DNA of 64,000 nucleotides from Oscillatoria sp. (GCA_011390515.1 JAABSJ010000001.1:48320-112319); one strand, 5' to 3'. Counted from the first letter of the stretch, positions 19,293 to 28,466 are shown. The notes: generated from the letters alone by a model not told the origin. Made by a program: numbers and translations.

Positions 19293-19631
19293 ATGAAAAT
19301 TACATCCTTAAACCATCTCCCCCTAGAATCGGTTTCCCATAATCCGGCCATTCAAAAAAAAGTAATGCTCAAGGCGGGAGATCTGCCCCACCTTACCAAT
19401 TTTTCTCAGGCCAAATTTGCCCCCGGTCAAGTGGCTGCAGCCCATGCTCATGCTGATATGTGTGAGGTATTTTTTGTCTCCCAAGGTTCCGGATTAATTC
19501 GTGTCAATGGCACAGATTATCCGATAGGAATGGGGACTTGCATTGCTATAGAACCAGGAGATGTTCATGAGGTAGTCAATAATAGTTTGCAGGATTTAAT
19601 TCTAACTTATTTTGGCTTAAAAGTTGGATGA
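19293..19631 (+). CDS. Cupin-domain protein
   Basis: A 112-residue single cupin. Cupin motif 1 is AAAHAHADMCEVFFVSQGSG, with two His and one Glu in the usual G(X)5HXH(X)3-4E(X)6G arrangement, and motif 2 is IEPGDVHEVVN. These residues normally bind one metal ion. The rest is a compact beta-barrel with no extra domain. It follows the PHP gene by 16 nt and probably shares its transcript. Function could be enzymatic or sugar/ligand binding; I cannot tell. Confidence 0.85.
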   Translation: MKITSLNHLPLESVSHNPAIQKKVMLKAGDLPHLTNFSQAKFAPGQVAAAHAHADMCEVFFVSQGSGLIRVNGTDYPIGMGTCIAIEPGDVHEVVNNSLQDLILTYFGLKVG

Positions 19632-19640
19632 ATTTAGAGT

Positions 19641-19763
19641 AAGAGATTTCCATAAAAAAATTCTGCATTAGAAGTTTTGCAGAATTGGAAAAGCCGATTG
19701 GCGTTCTCTTTTGGGGGTTGGGGGGATCTCTCCTAGAAGATTTTATTTTGGGGAGTTCCCTAA
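19641..19763. mobile_element. Family B MITE-like element, copy 1
   Basis: The left end AAGAGATTTCCATAAA and right end TTTTGGGGAGTTCCCTAA are a degenerate inverted pair. Inside are TTCTGCATTAGAAGTTTTGC and a GGGGGTTGGGGGGATCTC tract, both shared with copies at 26915-27183 and (inverted) 29450-29626. It starts 9 nt after the cupin stop codon. No coding capacity. Confidence 0.65.
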
Positions 19764-19869
19764 TTCTGCGGGATTTAGAGTCAGTCACCGAGGTTAAGAT
19801 GGGGATTTTACAAAAATCTGCCAGGAGATTACTTCTAGATGATCTCACGAAACAGATTTCGGTCAAAGA

Positions 19870-20320
19870 TTGACCAGGGGGGAACAGACAGTGGAGCCAC
19901 TGTAGCCCGGGTCAGGCGATCGCCTCCCCCGTGAACCCCACGCCCACCGAGGGACCCATCCCCAGAATCTGCATCATTGGGTGGGGAACATCCGATGGCG
20001 GAAAAACATCTATGAGAAGTTGCCCTTGGCGATCGCCAGTTGGCCGTGGAACTGCTCACCCCATTGAGCGAGGATAGCAAACCGAATCGGGAAGATGCTA
20101 CTCACGCTCTAATTCAGGGCGATGCCGTCACCCTCGGGGGTCAGGCGCAGCCAATGCCAGGGGAAGTGCCCCCATTGCGGCGATCGCCATGCCTTCATTA
20201 GCAGCGAACCTAGAAAAGCAAGCCAAAGATAGTAATTTTAAGGAGGCCAAGGAACTGGTAGGACGACTGACAACGATTTTAAACCAAATTGAGAAATGGG
20301 TGAGGCATTGGCCCGTTTAA
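19870..20320 (+). pseudogene. Possible degraded coding remnant
   Basis: The gap before the next kinase has GC-rich, protein-like but interrupted frames. One piece near 20015-20175 reads about 50 residues beginning GDRQLAVELLTPLSEDSK. A second frame at 20189-20320 reads 43 residues with LEKQAKDSNFKEAKELVGRL, an amphipathic helix of the kind seen at the end of Hpt or kinase-associated domains. Stops and frame changes separate the pieces. I cannot name a parent gene; this may be chance. Confidence 0.25.
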
Positions 20321-20447
20321 CCCCTTGTCCAACCCAAGCGATCGCCTGGATAAAGATGCGCCACCCCCCCCAAATAAGGGCCGATCATCAATTGAAATTT
20401 GAATAAAAATCAGAAAAAATGTACAGTGAAGAAGGGTTTAGGCTTTA

Positions 20448-20512
20448 TTGTCATTGGTCCTTTGTCCTTTATCCTTGGTTGATTGTCCTTTGTCCTTTGT
20501 CCAATTTCCCCG
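20448..20512. repeat. Short tandem repeats of the TTGTCCT type
   Basis: Degenerate heptamer-like units (CATTGGTCC, TTTGTCCT, TTATCCTTGG, TTGTCCTTTGTCC) run up to 11 nt before the kinase ATG at 20523. They resemble the tandem repeats at 56213 and 60299. They happen to be open in frame with the kinase. Confidence 0.6.
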
Positions 20513-20522
20513 GCACCTACTC

Positions 20523-22607
20523 ATGTCAAAAATACTCGTTATAGATGATGATGGAGTAACGCGCTTACTCCTGAAACGGATCCTCAAAATGCAGGGATAT
20601 GATGTAACCTTGGCTAAAAATGGAGCCGAAGGACTGCAACTGGCCGAAGAACTGCGTCCGGATTTAATCGTCTGCGACTGGATGATGCCCCTTGTGGATG
20701 GCGTGGAAGTCTGTCGCCAGATCAAAGCCCACCCCATCTTAGCCACCACCTTTTTTATCCTCCTCACCGTGCGGGGACAAGTCGATGATCGGATTCAAGG
20801 TCTCGATGCGGGAGCCGATGAATTCCTCTCCAAACCGATAGAAAGTGATGAATTACTGGCCCGAGTTCGGGCAGGATTGCGACTGCGCCAGTTAACCCAG
20901 CAATTAAGCCAAGCCAATCAACAATTATCGGCCCTGGTGGAAGTTCAACAACAGTTATTAAGTGCCGTAGATTCCACCCACGAAGAAGCCAATTCCTCCT
21001 ATATCGAGTTACTCGCCCCCCTTGGACAAGCGGCGCAAGCGAGTCGCGCTTATATGAGTGAACTCTATCAGGATCAGGCGGGAATCGAACCTCTGGTGTT
21101 ATGCGAGTGGTTTGCAAAGGACCAAAGGAAGAATCCCATGCAACAGAATTCCCAAGAATTTGAGGGTGTAATCCCGCCCAACCCCTTACCCTCCCGTTGG
21201 ATCGAAATCTTCAATAAGGGCGAAATTGTCGCGGGGAAATTGAGCGATTTTCCCGAAGCCGAACGAGAGATATTGGAGCAAGCGCACCTGAATTCCTTGT
21301 TGATGTTACCCCTCACCCTCAAGGATGAATTAGTCGGATTTATCGGATTTGAGAATTGTGCGATCGCCGATTTGGATTCTCTGCTGCCGATTTTGCGGGC
21401 GGCAGCCGCAGCGATTTGCCTGCATCGCGATCGATCTGCCGCTATACTCGCACTGAGAGCCAGTGAAGCCCGCTATCGGGCGATTATAGAAGACCAAACT
21501 GAATTTATTTGTCGCTTTGCTCCTGATGGGACCGTTACCTTCGTCAATGATGCCTACTGTCGGTATTTTACCATGACCCGAGAGGAACTGATGAACGGAT
21601 CCGTGCTTCCCTTTCGCCCCGACTTCGATCGCGATTTTGTCAACTGTCCTGTCATCAATCGGGAAGAAGCAGCAGTGTTACCCAATGGAGAAGTGCGATG
21701 GCATCATTGGACCGAACGGGCCGTCTTTTCCGAAGATGAACTCGTTGAGTTTCAAGCCGTCGGGCGCGATATTACCGAACGGAAGCAAGCCGAAGAGGAA
21801 ACCCTCAAAGCCCTGGCGAAAGAAAAAGAACTCAATCAGCTTAAAACTCACTTCGTATCAATGGTCTCCCATGAATTTCGCACCCCCCTCACTACTATTC
21901 TCTCCTCCGCTGACTTGCTGGAATATTACCAAGAAGACTTTCCCGACTCCAAAGCTGATAAAAAGCTCCAAGCCATCCAACGGATTCAAAGTGTTTCCGT
22001 CAATATGACCCAAATGATTGATGATGTCCTGTTAATCGGTCATGCCGAATCCGGAAACCTACAATGTAATCGCCATCCGTTAGAATTGGTCGGGTTTTGT
22101 CAGCAATTAGTTGAGGATATGCAGTTTATTAATAACGGATTACATGGGATTGAGCTAATCCTTTCTAAACCGAGTCTCTCCGCCTGTATGGATGAAAAAT
22201 TACTGCGGCATATCCTGACAAATTTACTCTCCAATGCCCTCAAATATTCACCAGCAGGAATGGCAGTTCACCTGGAACTGTGCGCTCGACAAAACCTGGC
22301 CATCTTTCACGTCAAAGATTGCGGAATCGGCATTCCCCCAGAAGACCTGCCCCATCTGTTTGAGCCATTCCAACGCTGCCGGAATGTCGGTAAAATTTCC
22401 GGGACCGGCATGGGACTAGCCATTGTCAAAAAGTGTGTGGAAATTCATGGCGGAGAAATCTCCGTACAGAGTGAAGTTAGCACGGAAGAACGACCGGGCG
22501 GCACAACCTTAACCGTCATCTTACCTCGGTTTCCCATGAATAACCTCACCCCCAGCCTAACCGATCAACTTCTCGAAATCTATCCAGCCAAAACAGCCGA
22601 TGAATAA
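20523..22607 (+). CDS. Receiver-GAF-PAS histidine kinase
   Basis: This 694-residue protein has an N-terminal receiver ([19 protein letters not shown], phospho-acceptor Asp52 in VCDWMMP, KP at the end of the fold), a coiled linker, a GAF-like region (about 150-305), one PAS/PAC (about 315-435, ending [11 protein letters not shown]), then HisKA with His450 in [11 protein letters not shown] and a HATPase_c domain ([24 protein letters not shown]). A receiver ahead of the kinase suggests it takes phosphate from another kinase and then controls its own. The start is ATG 20523; the frame is open another 25 codons upstream, but that part is made of short tandem repeats. A related receiver-kinase follows 123 nt later. 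Confidence 0.9.
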   Translation: MSKILVIDDDGVTRLLLKRILKMQGYDVTLAKNGAEGLQLAEELRPDLIVCDWMMPLVDGVEVCRQIKAHPILATTFFILLTVRGQVDDRIQGLDAGADEFLSKPIESDELLARVRAGLRLRQLTQQLSQANQQLSALVEVQQQLLSAVDSTHEEANSSYIELLAPLGQAAQASRAYMSELYQDQAGIEPLVLCEWFAKDQRKNPMQQNSQEFEGVIPPNPLPSRWIEIFNKGEIVAGKLSDFPEAEREILEQAHLNSLLMLPLTLKDELVGFIGFENCAIADLDSLLPILRAAAAAICLHRDRSAAILALRASEARYRAIIEDQTEFICRFAPDGTVTFVNDAYCRYFTMTREELMNGSVLPFRPDFDRDFVNCPVINREEAAVLPNGEVRWHHWTERAVFSEDELVEFQAVGRDITERKQAEEETLKALAKEKELNQLKTHFVSMVSHEFRTPLTTILSSADLLEYYQEDFPDSKADKKLQAIQRIQSVSVNMTQMIDDVLLIGHAESGNLQCNRHPLELVGFCQQLVEDMQFINNGLHGIELILSKPSLSACMDEKLLRHILTNLLSNALKYSPAGMAVHLELCARQNLAIFHVKDCGIGIPPEDLPHLFEPFQRCRNVGKISGTGMGLAIVKKCVEIHGGEISVQSEVSTEERPGGTTLTVILPRFPMNNLTPSLTDQLLEIYPAKTADE

Positions 22608-22730
22608 GCCTTAACCCAGGCCATTCCCCGTGCAATCCTGCCAACTTTTATGCCCATTTAAACTGGAATGGTCTCAAATTTAAAACCATGATAATATGAA
22701 ACATAGACCGCCTCAAAATTATGATAAATT

Positions 22731-23999
22731 ATGCTAAATCCTATGGATAAAATTCTGGTCATAGATGATGATTCTGCGACTCGCTTACTCCTCAAACGGG
22801 ACTTAAAATTAGAAGGCCATGAAGTCACCGTTGCCAAAGATGGGCAAGAAGGGATAAAACTCGCCCTAGAACTTCATCCGGCCTTAATTATTTGCGATTG
22901 GGTGATGCCTTATTTTGATGGTGTAGAAGTCTGTCGGATCGTCAAATCTAACCCAGAATTAGCCCAAACCTTTTTTATTTTACTCACCTCCAAAGTTGAT
23001 TTAGAAGACCGCATTCAAGGCCTCGATGCCGGGGCCGATGATTTTCTCTCCAAACCCGTCAATCCAGCCGAACTCTTAGCAAGGGTCAGGGCGGGACTAA
23101 GACTGTATCATTCCCAGCAACAATTAAGCCAATCCAATCAACAACTCAGCCAAACTTTACGGGATTTGCAACAAACCCAGGCTCAGTTAATTCAAAGCGA
23201 AAAAATGTCCTCCATCGGTCAAATGGTCGCGGGAATTGCTCATGAAATTAACAATCCCGTCACCTTTATTGATGGCAATTTGAATCATGCCGGAAAATAT
23301 ATTCAAGAATTGCTAGACTTTATTCAACTCTTTCAAAAACACTATCCCAATCCTCTGCCAGAAATGAAAGAAGCAGCAGAGGAATTAGATTTAGAATTTT
23401 TAATGGTCGATTTTCCTCCCCTCGTAGAATCTATGAAACGAGGAGCCAAACGGATTCGAGAAATCGTCGAATCCTTACGAACCTTTTCTCATTTGGATGA
23501 AGCCGAAATCAAAGATGTGGATCTCCATGAAGGATTGGATAGTACCCTCTCTATTTTAAAAAGTCGTTTAGAAGGGATTGAAACCGAGATTAACTATGGA
23601 AAATTACCTCGTGTGGAATGCTATGCCAGTGATATCAATCAAGTATTTTTTCACCTTCTGAACAATGCGATCGATGCCGTAGGAAAACGCACCCCTCTAC
23701 ACAATTTCCCTCCCGCACCTCCCCGGATTCGGATTTGTACCGAAACCCACACCCCTTCCCATGCGGTGATTCGGATCTTCGATAATGGCATCGGCATTCC
23801 CAAAGAGACAGTCCCTAATATTTTTAACCCCTTTTTCACCACTAAAGATGTCGGTGCAGGAAAAGGACTCGGATTAAGCATTTCCTATCAAATTATCGTA
23901 GATAAACACGGAGGAAAATTAGAAGTTCATTCCGAACCCGGTCAAGAAACAGAATTCGCCATCATCATCCCCATCCATCCCCCCAAAAAGTCACTTTAA
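22731..23999 (+). CDS. Receiver-histidine kinase
   Basis: A 422-residue protein with an N-terminal receiver very like that of the preceding kinase ([18 protein letters not shown]; Asp56 in ICDWVMP), a Gln-rich coiled coil (about 125-155) and a kinase core with His171 in GIAHEINNPVTFIDGNL, the subtype common in cyanobacterial multi-sensor kinases. HATPase_c motifs NNAIDAVGK, DNGIGIP, FFTTK and GKGLGLSI are intact. It has no sensor domain, so its input is probably phosphorylation of its receiver. The two neighbouring receiver-kinases are likely duplicates at their N-termini and may act in one relay. ATG 22731 was taken; a second in-frame ATG lies at 22743, and neither has a strong ribosome site. 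Confidence 0.9.
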   Translation: MLNPMDKILVIDDDSATRLLLKRDLKLEGHEVTVAKDGQEGIKLALELHPALIICDWVMPYFDGVEVCRIVKSNPELAQTFFILLTSKVDLEDRIQGLDAGADDFLSKPVNPAELLARVRAGLRLYHSQQQLSQSNQQLSQTLRDLQQTQAQLIQSEKMSSIGQMVAGIAHEINNPVTFIDGNLNHAGKYIQELLDFIQLFQKHYPNPLPEMKEAAEELDLEFLMVDFPPLVESMKRGAKRIREIVESLRTFSHLDEAEIKDVDLHEGLDSTLSILKSRLEGIETEINYGKLPRVECYASDINQVFFHLLNNAIDAVGKRTPLHNFPPAPPRIRICTETHTPSHAVIRIFDNGIGIPKETVPNIFNPFFTTKDVGAGKGLGLSISYQIIVDKHGGKLEVHSEPGQETEFAIIIPIHPPKKSL

Positions 24000-24044
24000 A
24001 TTCAACCTCTACATCCCCCTCAATGTTCTTAGTAAAAACTTTAG

Positions 24045-24161
24045 TCGTTATCTTGTCTTGGTTCGTAGTAACGACTTCAGTCGTTATCTTGTCTTGGTTC
24101 GTAGTAACGACTTCAGTCGTTATCTTGTCTTGGTTCGTAGTAACGACTTCAGTCGTTATCC
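24045..24161. repeat. 36-bp perfect tandem repeat (3.25 units)
   Basis: Units start at 24045, 24081 and 24117, with nine bases of a fourth. Each reads TCGTTATCTTGTCTTGGTTC followed by GTAGTAACGACTTCAG; the end of one unit plus the start of the next makes the palindrome ACGACTTCAGTCGT. There is no unique spacer between units, so it is not CRISPR. The frame is open on the plus strand but the predicted peptide is only a repeat. Confidence 0.85.
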
Positions 24162-24296
24162 TTCATAAGTTCCCTGCCCTAAATTCAGTCGTCATGTTCT
24201 TAACCCCTAGTCCTAGATCTAATTGTTTTTTGGGTAACAATTGCAGTTATTTTTTATCCCAGATTAAAGCTAGAATCATTTCATTGTATCAACAAT

Positions 24297-24374
24297 AGAC
24301 CTCTTGCAAAAAAAGGATTGATCCCCCCAACCCCCCTTAAGAAGGGGGGCTTTAAAGAATTTTGCAAGAGGTCT
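24297..24374. mobile_element. Family A MITE-like element, copy 2 (78 bp)
   Basis: A minimal copy: AGACCTCTTGCAAAA at the left, TTTTGCAAGAGGTCT at the right, flanked by AAT on both sides (24294-24296 and 24375-24377). The core is only a CCCCCC/GGGGGG hairpin around TTAAGAA. It lies 70 nt before an OmpR-type regulator gene. Confidence 0.85.
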
Positions 24375-24444
24375 AATAATTACAGCCCAGAAACAAGCTT
24401 AAAAACCCGATCAACCCAAAGCCTAAAGAACCATTGTTTTTGAT

Positions 24445-25122
24445 ATGAAAATCTTGTTGATTGAAGATGATATTCGCATTTCGGAGGCCATTGCCGAAGC
24501 TTTAAGAGATCGCCGCTATGTAGTAGAAATCGCCCGGGATGGTGAATTGGGGTTAACTTTTGCCGAAACCGATACCTTTGACTTAATCATTCTAGATCTA
24601 ATGCTGCCTAAACTCGATGGTATTTCCGTATGTCGGCAGCTAAGAAACGCCAGAAATAAAACCCCCATTTTGATGCTGACCGCCCGAGATACCAGTAGTG
24701 ATAAAGTGTTGGGATTGGATGTCGGGGCCGATGACTATGTGGTAAAGCCCTTTGATTTACCAGAGTTGTTAGCCCGAATTCGCGCGCTGTTGCGACGACA
24801 AACTGTAACATTTTCGCCAATTTTGGAGTGGGAAAAACTAAAGCTAAATCCCAATGAATGTCAGGTGATGTATGAAGACAAGCCCCTAAATATCACCCCG
24901 AAAGAGTACGCTTTGTTAGAGTTGTTTTTACGCAATGGCAGTCGCGTTCTCAGCCGCAGCGTTATTTTAGAAAGAGTCTGGGCTTTTGAAGATATGCCCG
25001 GAGAAGAAACCGTCAAAGTGCATTTACGCAGCCTCCGCCAAAAGCTGAAGGCGGCAGGGGCTCCCGCAAATTTCATTGAAAATGTTTATGGTTTGGGATA
25101 TCGACTCAATGCCAATCTCTAA
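24445..25122 (+). CDS. OmpR-family response regulator
   Basis: A 225-residue regulator: receiver (residues 1-118, phospho-acceptor Asp51 in IILDLMLPKLDG, VVKPFDLPELLARIRALLRR) and a winged-helix DNA-binding domain (about 125-222) with NITPKEYALLELFLRN, TVKVHLRSLRQKL and YGLGYRL. It should bind promoter DNA when phosphorylated by the kinase whose gene overlaps it. The pair resembles cyanobacterial RppA/RppB- or ManR/NrsR-type systems that respond to redox state or metals, but the sequence does not decide the signal, so no symbol is given. Confidence 0.9.
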   Translation: MKILLIEDDIRISEAIAEALRDRRYVVEIARDGELGLTFAETDTFDLIILDLMLPKLDGISVCRQLRNARNKTPILMLTARDTSSDKVLGLDVGADDYVVKPFDLPELLARIRALLRRQTVTFSPILEWEKLKLNPNECQVMYEDKPLNITPKEYALLELFLRNGSRVLSRSVILERVWAFEDMPGEETVKVHLRSLRQKLKAAGAPANFIENVYGLGYRLNANL

Positions 25123-26500
25123 GCCAATCTCTAAGCTAATCTCTCCCGGGCAGTTTAGCCGGTTACAAACTCGGCTGTTGCTGTCGTATTTATTGGTAAT
25201 TGCCACGACTTTAGGGGCGTTTTGTACAGCGGTTTATGCTATGGTTGCCCGGGACCTCAATCAACAATTAAATGCCTCTTTGCATCAGATTGCCGGGACA
25301 TCTGCCAGTACCTTAGAAATTATTCAACATGAATATGAAGAGGTAACTACAGAAGACGAATATCAAGGATATATTCCCAGGAAGGCTGATGGCACTTTTG
25401 GACCCATTAGCTTATCTCAACTGATGGATAAATATCGAGTTTACTCCATTCCCGCTTTTGTGCCTAATCCCCTAATATCTGACGACCAAGGGGTTGAATG
25501 GTTTGATAGCAAACAACAGTTAATGGTGCGAGAAGGAAACTTTTTTCCCACCCAATCTTTGCCGAAAATTGTAGCGCCCAAAGGACAAATTCTTGAAGAG
25601 GGAAATATTAGGAGTTTCATTTTGCCGGTTTATGCGGGGGCAAAATCAGAGCAATTATTAGGCTATGTGCGAGCTACCAAATCAATGGATTTGTTAAACG
25701 CTGAGTTGCGCCGGTTCCAGCAAGGGTTAATGGCTGGAGTGGCGATTGTTTCTGGACTGGTGACAATGGGCGGCTTTTGGCTCACTCGCGAGTCACTCAA
25801 GCCAATTTTGCGGAGTGTTGAGCAACTGAAACAGTTTACCTCGGATGCTTCCCATGAATTGCGAAGCCCCTTGACGGCAATTCGGGCATCGATCGCAGTG
25901 ATGCAAAGTCACCCAGAACGAGTTCATCCGGCTGATGTGGAAAAGCTGAAGGCGATCGCCAGTGCGTCAGCGCAAATGAGCCAACTGGTGGATGATTTGC
26001 TCCTATTGGCTCGCCTGGATCGCCAAGCCCCCGATCTCGCGGTATGGCGACAAATTGCCCTTGATGAAATATTGGAAGACTTAGTAGATTTGTACAGCGA
26101 TCGGGCTGAGTCGGCGAACCTAAATTTGCAATCTAAACTTATCCCTAACCTAGAAGTTTATGCCGATCCCTCTGAGTTATCTCGCCTCTTCACCAATCTG
26201 TTAGCTAATGCCCTGCAATATACCCCATCTGGGGGCACCGTCACCGTTTCATTGCAGCGCAACCGCACCCATGTCTTAATTCAGATTGAAGACACCGGCA
26301 TTGGCATCGACTCTGACCAATTATCACATATTTTCGATCGCTTTTGGCGGGCTGACCAAGCCAGAAGCCAACATCAAGGGGGATCGGGTTTAGGACTGGC
26401 GATCGCCAAAACCATCGCCCAGACTCATGGCGGTGACATCACCGTACAGAGTCAACTCGGTCAAGGAAGCTGTTTTCAGGTGAAAATCCCCCTACCGTGA
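25109..26500 (+). CDS. Membrane sensor histidine kinase paired with the OmpR regulator
   Basis: The start ATG at 25109 overlaps the regulator gene by 14 nt, so the two are one operon. The 463-residue protein has a transmembrane segment (about 20-45), an extracytoplasmic sensor region of about 160 residues, a second membrane segment (about 205-230), then HisKA with His249 in DASHELRSPLTAIRAS and HATPase_c (NLLANALQY, DTGIGID, GGSGLGLAI). All catalytic boxes are intact. The architecture is that of a classical membrane sensor; the sensor region has no recognised fold. Upstream in-frame codons back to 25076 lie within the regulator gene and are less likely. Confidence 0.9.
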   Translation: MPISKPISKLISPGQFSRLQTRLLLSYLLVIATTLGAFCTAVYAMVARDLNQQLNASLHQIAGTSASTLEIIQHEYEEVTTEDEYQGYIPRKADGTFGPISLSQLMDKYRVYSIPAFVPNPLISDDQGVEWFDSKQQLMVREGNFFPTQSLPKIVAPKGQILEEGNIRSFILPVYAGAKSEQLLGYVRATKSMDLLNAELRRFQQGLMAGVAIVSGLVTMGGFWLTRESLKPILRSVEQLKQFTSDASHELRSPLTAIRASIAVMQSHPERVHPADVEKLKAIASASAQMSQLVDDLLLLARLDRQAPDLAVWRQIALDEILEDLVDLYSDRAESANLNLQSKLIPNLEVYADPSELSRLFTNLLANALQYTPSGGTVTVSLQRNRTHVLIQIEDTGIGIDSDQLSHIFDRFWRADQARSQHQGGSGLGLAIAKTIAQTHGGDITVQSQLGQGSCFQVKIPLP

Positions 26501-26533
26501 CCACTGCGATCGCGCAAAAACCGGGGCGGGGCC

Positions 26534-26598
26534 TAGAAACCGGGTTTCCTAATTCAATCTCGGTGTTCAGCCAAAGTTATTGCAGAAACCCGGTTTCT
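26534..26598. repeat. Pair of AAACCCGGTTTCT palindromes
   Basis: TAGAAACCGGGTTTCCTA at 26534-26551 and AGAAACCCGGTTTCT at 26584-26598 flank 32 nt. This is the same paired motif as at 876-930 and 47951-48020. Confidence 0.65.
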
Positions 26599-26684
26599 TT
26601 TCTTTCCCAGATTTTTACTATTTGTTTCCTAAAATCACCTTATGATCACTTCTGACCAATAATAATCACGCTCACAAATTGGCT

Positions 26685-26918
26685 ATGAAATCTAAAGCTG
26701 TTGCACTATTTCTCAGTCTTGGCCTCGCGACAACCGTGGCGGCCTGTGCCGGTCAGCCCGGTGATGAGACAGAAGGAGAACAAACTCCCCCAGCTCCTAC
26801 CATTCAAGATGATGGAGAAGAGGGCGGCGCTCCTCCAGGCGCAACTGAAGATGGCGAAGATGGCGAAGATGGCGAAGATGGCGAAGATGGCGAAGATGGC
26901 GAAGGTGGCGAATCTTAG
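26685..26918 (+). CDS. Small acidic lipoprotein with GED repeats
   Basis: A 77-residue protein starting at ATG 26685. Residues 1-20 form a lipoprotein signal (KSKAVALFLSLGLATTVAAC) with Cys at the expected lipobox end, so it is probably lipidated. The remainder is very acidic, ending in six copies of the tripeptide GED encoded by a 9-bp tandem repeat (GATGGCGAA) at about 26845-26910. The stop codon TAG (26916-26918) lies inside the left end of a family B element (TTAGGGATTTGCAT), so the insertion may have set the present C-terminus. No function can be assigned. Confidence 0.6.
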   Translation: MKSKAVALFLSLGLATTVAACAGQPGDETEGEQTPPAPTIQDDGEEGGAPPGATEDGEDGEDGEDGEDGEDGEGGES

Positions 26919-27183
26919 GGATTTGCATAAAAAAAATTCTGCATTAGACCTCTTGCAAAAAAAAGGATTGATCCCCCCAACCCCCCGGGAGATCCCCCTC
27001 CCGTCCCCCTTCTTAAGGGGGAGGCCAGAGGAATAAATATTTAGTTTCAGGGGGGCTTTAAAGAATTTTGCAAGAGGTCTATTAGAAGTTGGGTAGAAGT
27101 GGAAAAGCCCCCCTTAATAAGGGGGGTTGGGGGGATCTCTTCGTCAAAGATTTTGAAGAATTTATTGTTTGGAGTTCCCTTAA
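26915..27183. mobile_element. Family B element, copy 2, interrupted by a family A element
   Basis: Ends are TTAGGGATTTGCATAAA and TTTGGAGTTCCCTTAA, an inverted pair. Left part ATTCTGCATT and right part ATTAGAAGTTGG correspond to the uninterrupted ATTCTGCATTAGAAG of copy 1 at 19660. The family A copy lies exactly between them. Confidence 0.7.
26946..27080. mobile_element. Family A MITE-like element, copy 3 (135 bp), nested
   Basis: AGACCTCTTGCAAAA and TTTTGCAAGAGGTCT ends, flanked by ATT (26943-26945, 27081-27083). It is inserted in the family B element at 26915-27183. The core carries GATCCCCCTCCCGTCCCCC and GGCCAGAGGAATAAAT, shared with copies 1 and 4. Confidence 0.85.
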
Positions 27184-27214
27184 GGTCGATATTTTTTTAA
27201 CTTCAGGATTTTTT

Positions 27215-27243
27215 TAGTCAAAGCACATCCACTGTATTATAAT
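27215..27243 (+). promoter_or_regulatory. Probable promoter of the first HEAT-like gene
   Basis: A perfect TATAAT lies at 27238-27243, 17 nt after TAGTCA (27215-27220), a four-of-six match to the -35 consensus. The same GTATTATAATTG sequence occurs before the second paralogue (TATAAT at 28461-28466). Confidence 0.55.
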
Positions 27244-27274
27244 TGTCAGTTAACTCAATCAAAAACGAAAAAAT

Positions 27275-28081
27275 ATGACCCTAGAAACCTATTCACCTCC
27301 AGTCAACCAATTGCTCACCTTCGGGGATTGTTTTAAAATTAAGAATGATACCAATTATCTCAAAAAATTTGGGTTTACAGCGGAACATATTCCGGAATTG
27401 ATCCGCATGGCCGTTGATGAAGAATTAAACTGGGCGGATTCAGAGAGTCTAGAAGTATGGGCCCCAGTTCATGCATGGCGATCTCTGGGTCAATTACGCG
27501 CAGAGGCGGCGATCGACCCCTTGATTTCCCTATTTGATGAAATAGAGGATATTGATTGGACCAGTAGCGAAATGCCGCCCGTTTTTAAACAAATTGGTCC
27601 GGCAGCGATTCCCAGTCTATCGGCGTATTTAGACAAGCCCGGGCCGGATGAATCTCACCTAGAAATCGCTGGGTCTTCCTTAACCGAGATCGGCACAGAG
27701 TATCCCGAAACTCGGGAGGAATGTGTCAAAATTTTGACAAAAAAATTGGCAACATTTGAGGAAAACCCCCCGATTTTAAATGGGTTTTTAGTATCAAATT
27801 TAATCGATTTAGATGCAGTAGAATCAGCCTCGCTGATTCAAAGTGCTTTTGCTGTGGATTGCGTTGATGAGTTCGTTGTGGGCGACTGGGATGAGGTCCA
27901 GTTCTTACTGGGTTTAGGACCCCGGAAACCCAGGCAAAACATCTATCAATCTGAGATAGAGCAAAGTATAATGGAATTTTTGAAAAATCGAAATGATGCT
28001 CGCGATCAACCCGCTAAAGGGTTTTCCTCCTCTATTAAAAAGACTTCCCAGAAAAAGAGCAAGAAAAAAAAGCGCAAATAG
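27275..28081 (+). CDS. HEAT-like repeat protein (DUF1186-like), paralogue 1
   Basis: The 268-residue protein starts MTLETYSPPVNQLLTFGDC. The centre carries helical HEAT-like repeats: HIPELIRMAVDEELNW, APVHAWRSLGQLRAEAAIDP, and a GPAAIPSLSAYL segment. This matches proteins annotated DUF1186/PBS-lyase HEAT-like, which are usually protein-interaction scaffolds. The C-terminus is a Lys-rich tail (KKSKKKKRK). A close paralogue follows at 28500; identity is high over the first 150 residues. The short upstream region with TATAAT is also duplicated. No catalytic residues can be named, and its role is unknown. Confidence 0.8.
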   Translation: MTLETYSPPVNQLLTFGDCFKIKNDTNYLKKFGFTAEHIPELIRMAVDEELNWADSESLEVWAPVHAWRSLGQLRAEAAIDPLISLFDEIEDIDWTSSEMPPVFKQIGPAAIPSLSAYLDKPGPDESHLEIAGSSLTEIGTEYPETREECVKILTKKLATFEENPPILNGFLVSNLIDLDAVESASLIQSAFAVDCVDEFVVGDWDEVQFLLGLGPRKPRQNIYQSEIEQSIMEFLKNRNDARDQPAKGFSSSIKKTSQKKSKKKKRK

Positions 28082-28110
28082 ACTTGGGCGATCGCCAACT
28101 TAGACTCAAT

Positions 28111-28246
28111 AGACCTCTTGCAAAAAAAAGGATTGATCCCCCCAACCCCCCTTAGAGATCCCCCTCCCGTCCCCCTTCCCAAGGGGGAAGCCAGAGGAAT
28201 AAATGTTTAATTCCTGGGGGGCTTTAAAGAATTTTGCAAGAGGTCT
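28111..28246. mobile_element. Family A MITE-like element, copy 4 (136 bp)
   Basis: AGACCTCTTGCAAAA and TTTTGCAAGAGGTCT ends flanked by AAT (28108-28110, 28247-28249). It sits 30 nt after the stop of the first HEAT-like paralogue, in the gap between the two duplicated genes. The rest of that gap, to 28499, holds the second promoter and no gene. Confidence 0.85.
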
Positions 28247-28460
28247 AATCAATCGGGAGATCCATTTAAGTTGTCCTCTGACCCCACATCACCCATCATC
28301 CTGCCGGGTAAAATTGGGGACAATGGCAAGCAAATCTCTGAAAATGTCAAGTTGCGATCGCCCTTCGATTGTTTCCAAAGTGTCTAACATGACACTCATC
28401 GAAACGGGGAAACCTAGGGTATCTGGCCGTATTTTTTATGGAAAAGTGCCTAACCTGTAT

Positions 28461-28466
28461 TATAAT
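28461..28466 (+). promoter_or_regulatory. Probable -10 box of the second HEAT-like gene
   Basis: TATAAT within CCTGTATTATAATTGCCAG, 33 nt before the ATG, duplicated from the promoter of paralogue 1. No good -35 element is visible. Confidence 0.5.

Noticed and set aside
24045-24161. Possible CRISPR array
   Set aside because: Units follow each other with no spacers; the same applies to 38325-38460. No cas genes are present.
24023-24298. Open frame of 91 codons through the 36-bp repeat ([12 protein letters not shown] units)
   Set aside because: The repeat length is a multiple of three, so an open frame arises by chance; no ribosome site or family match.
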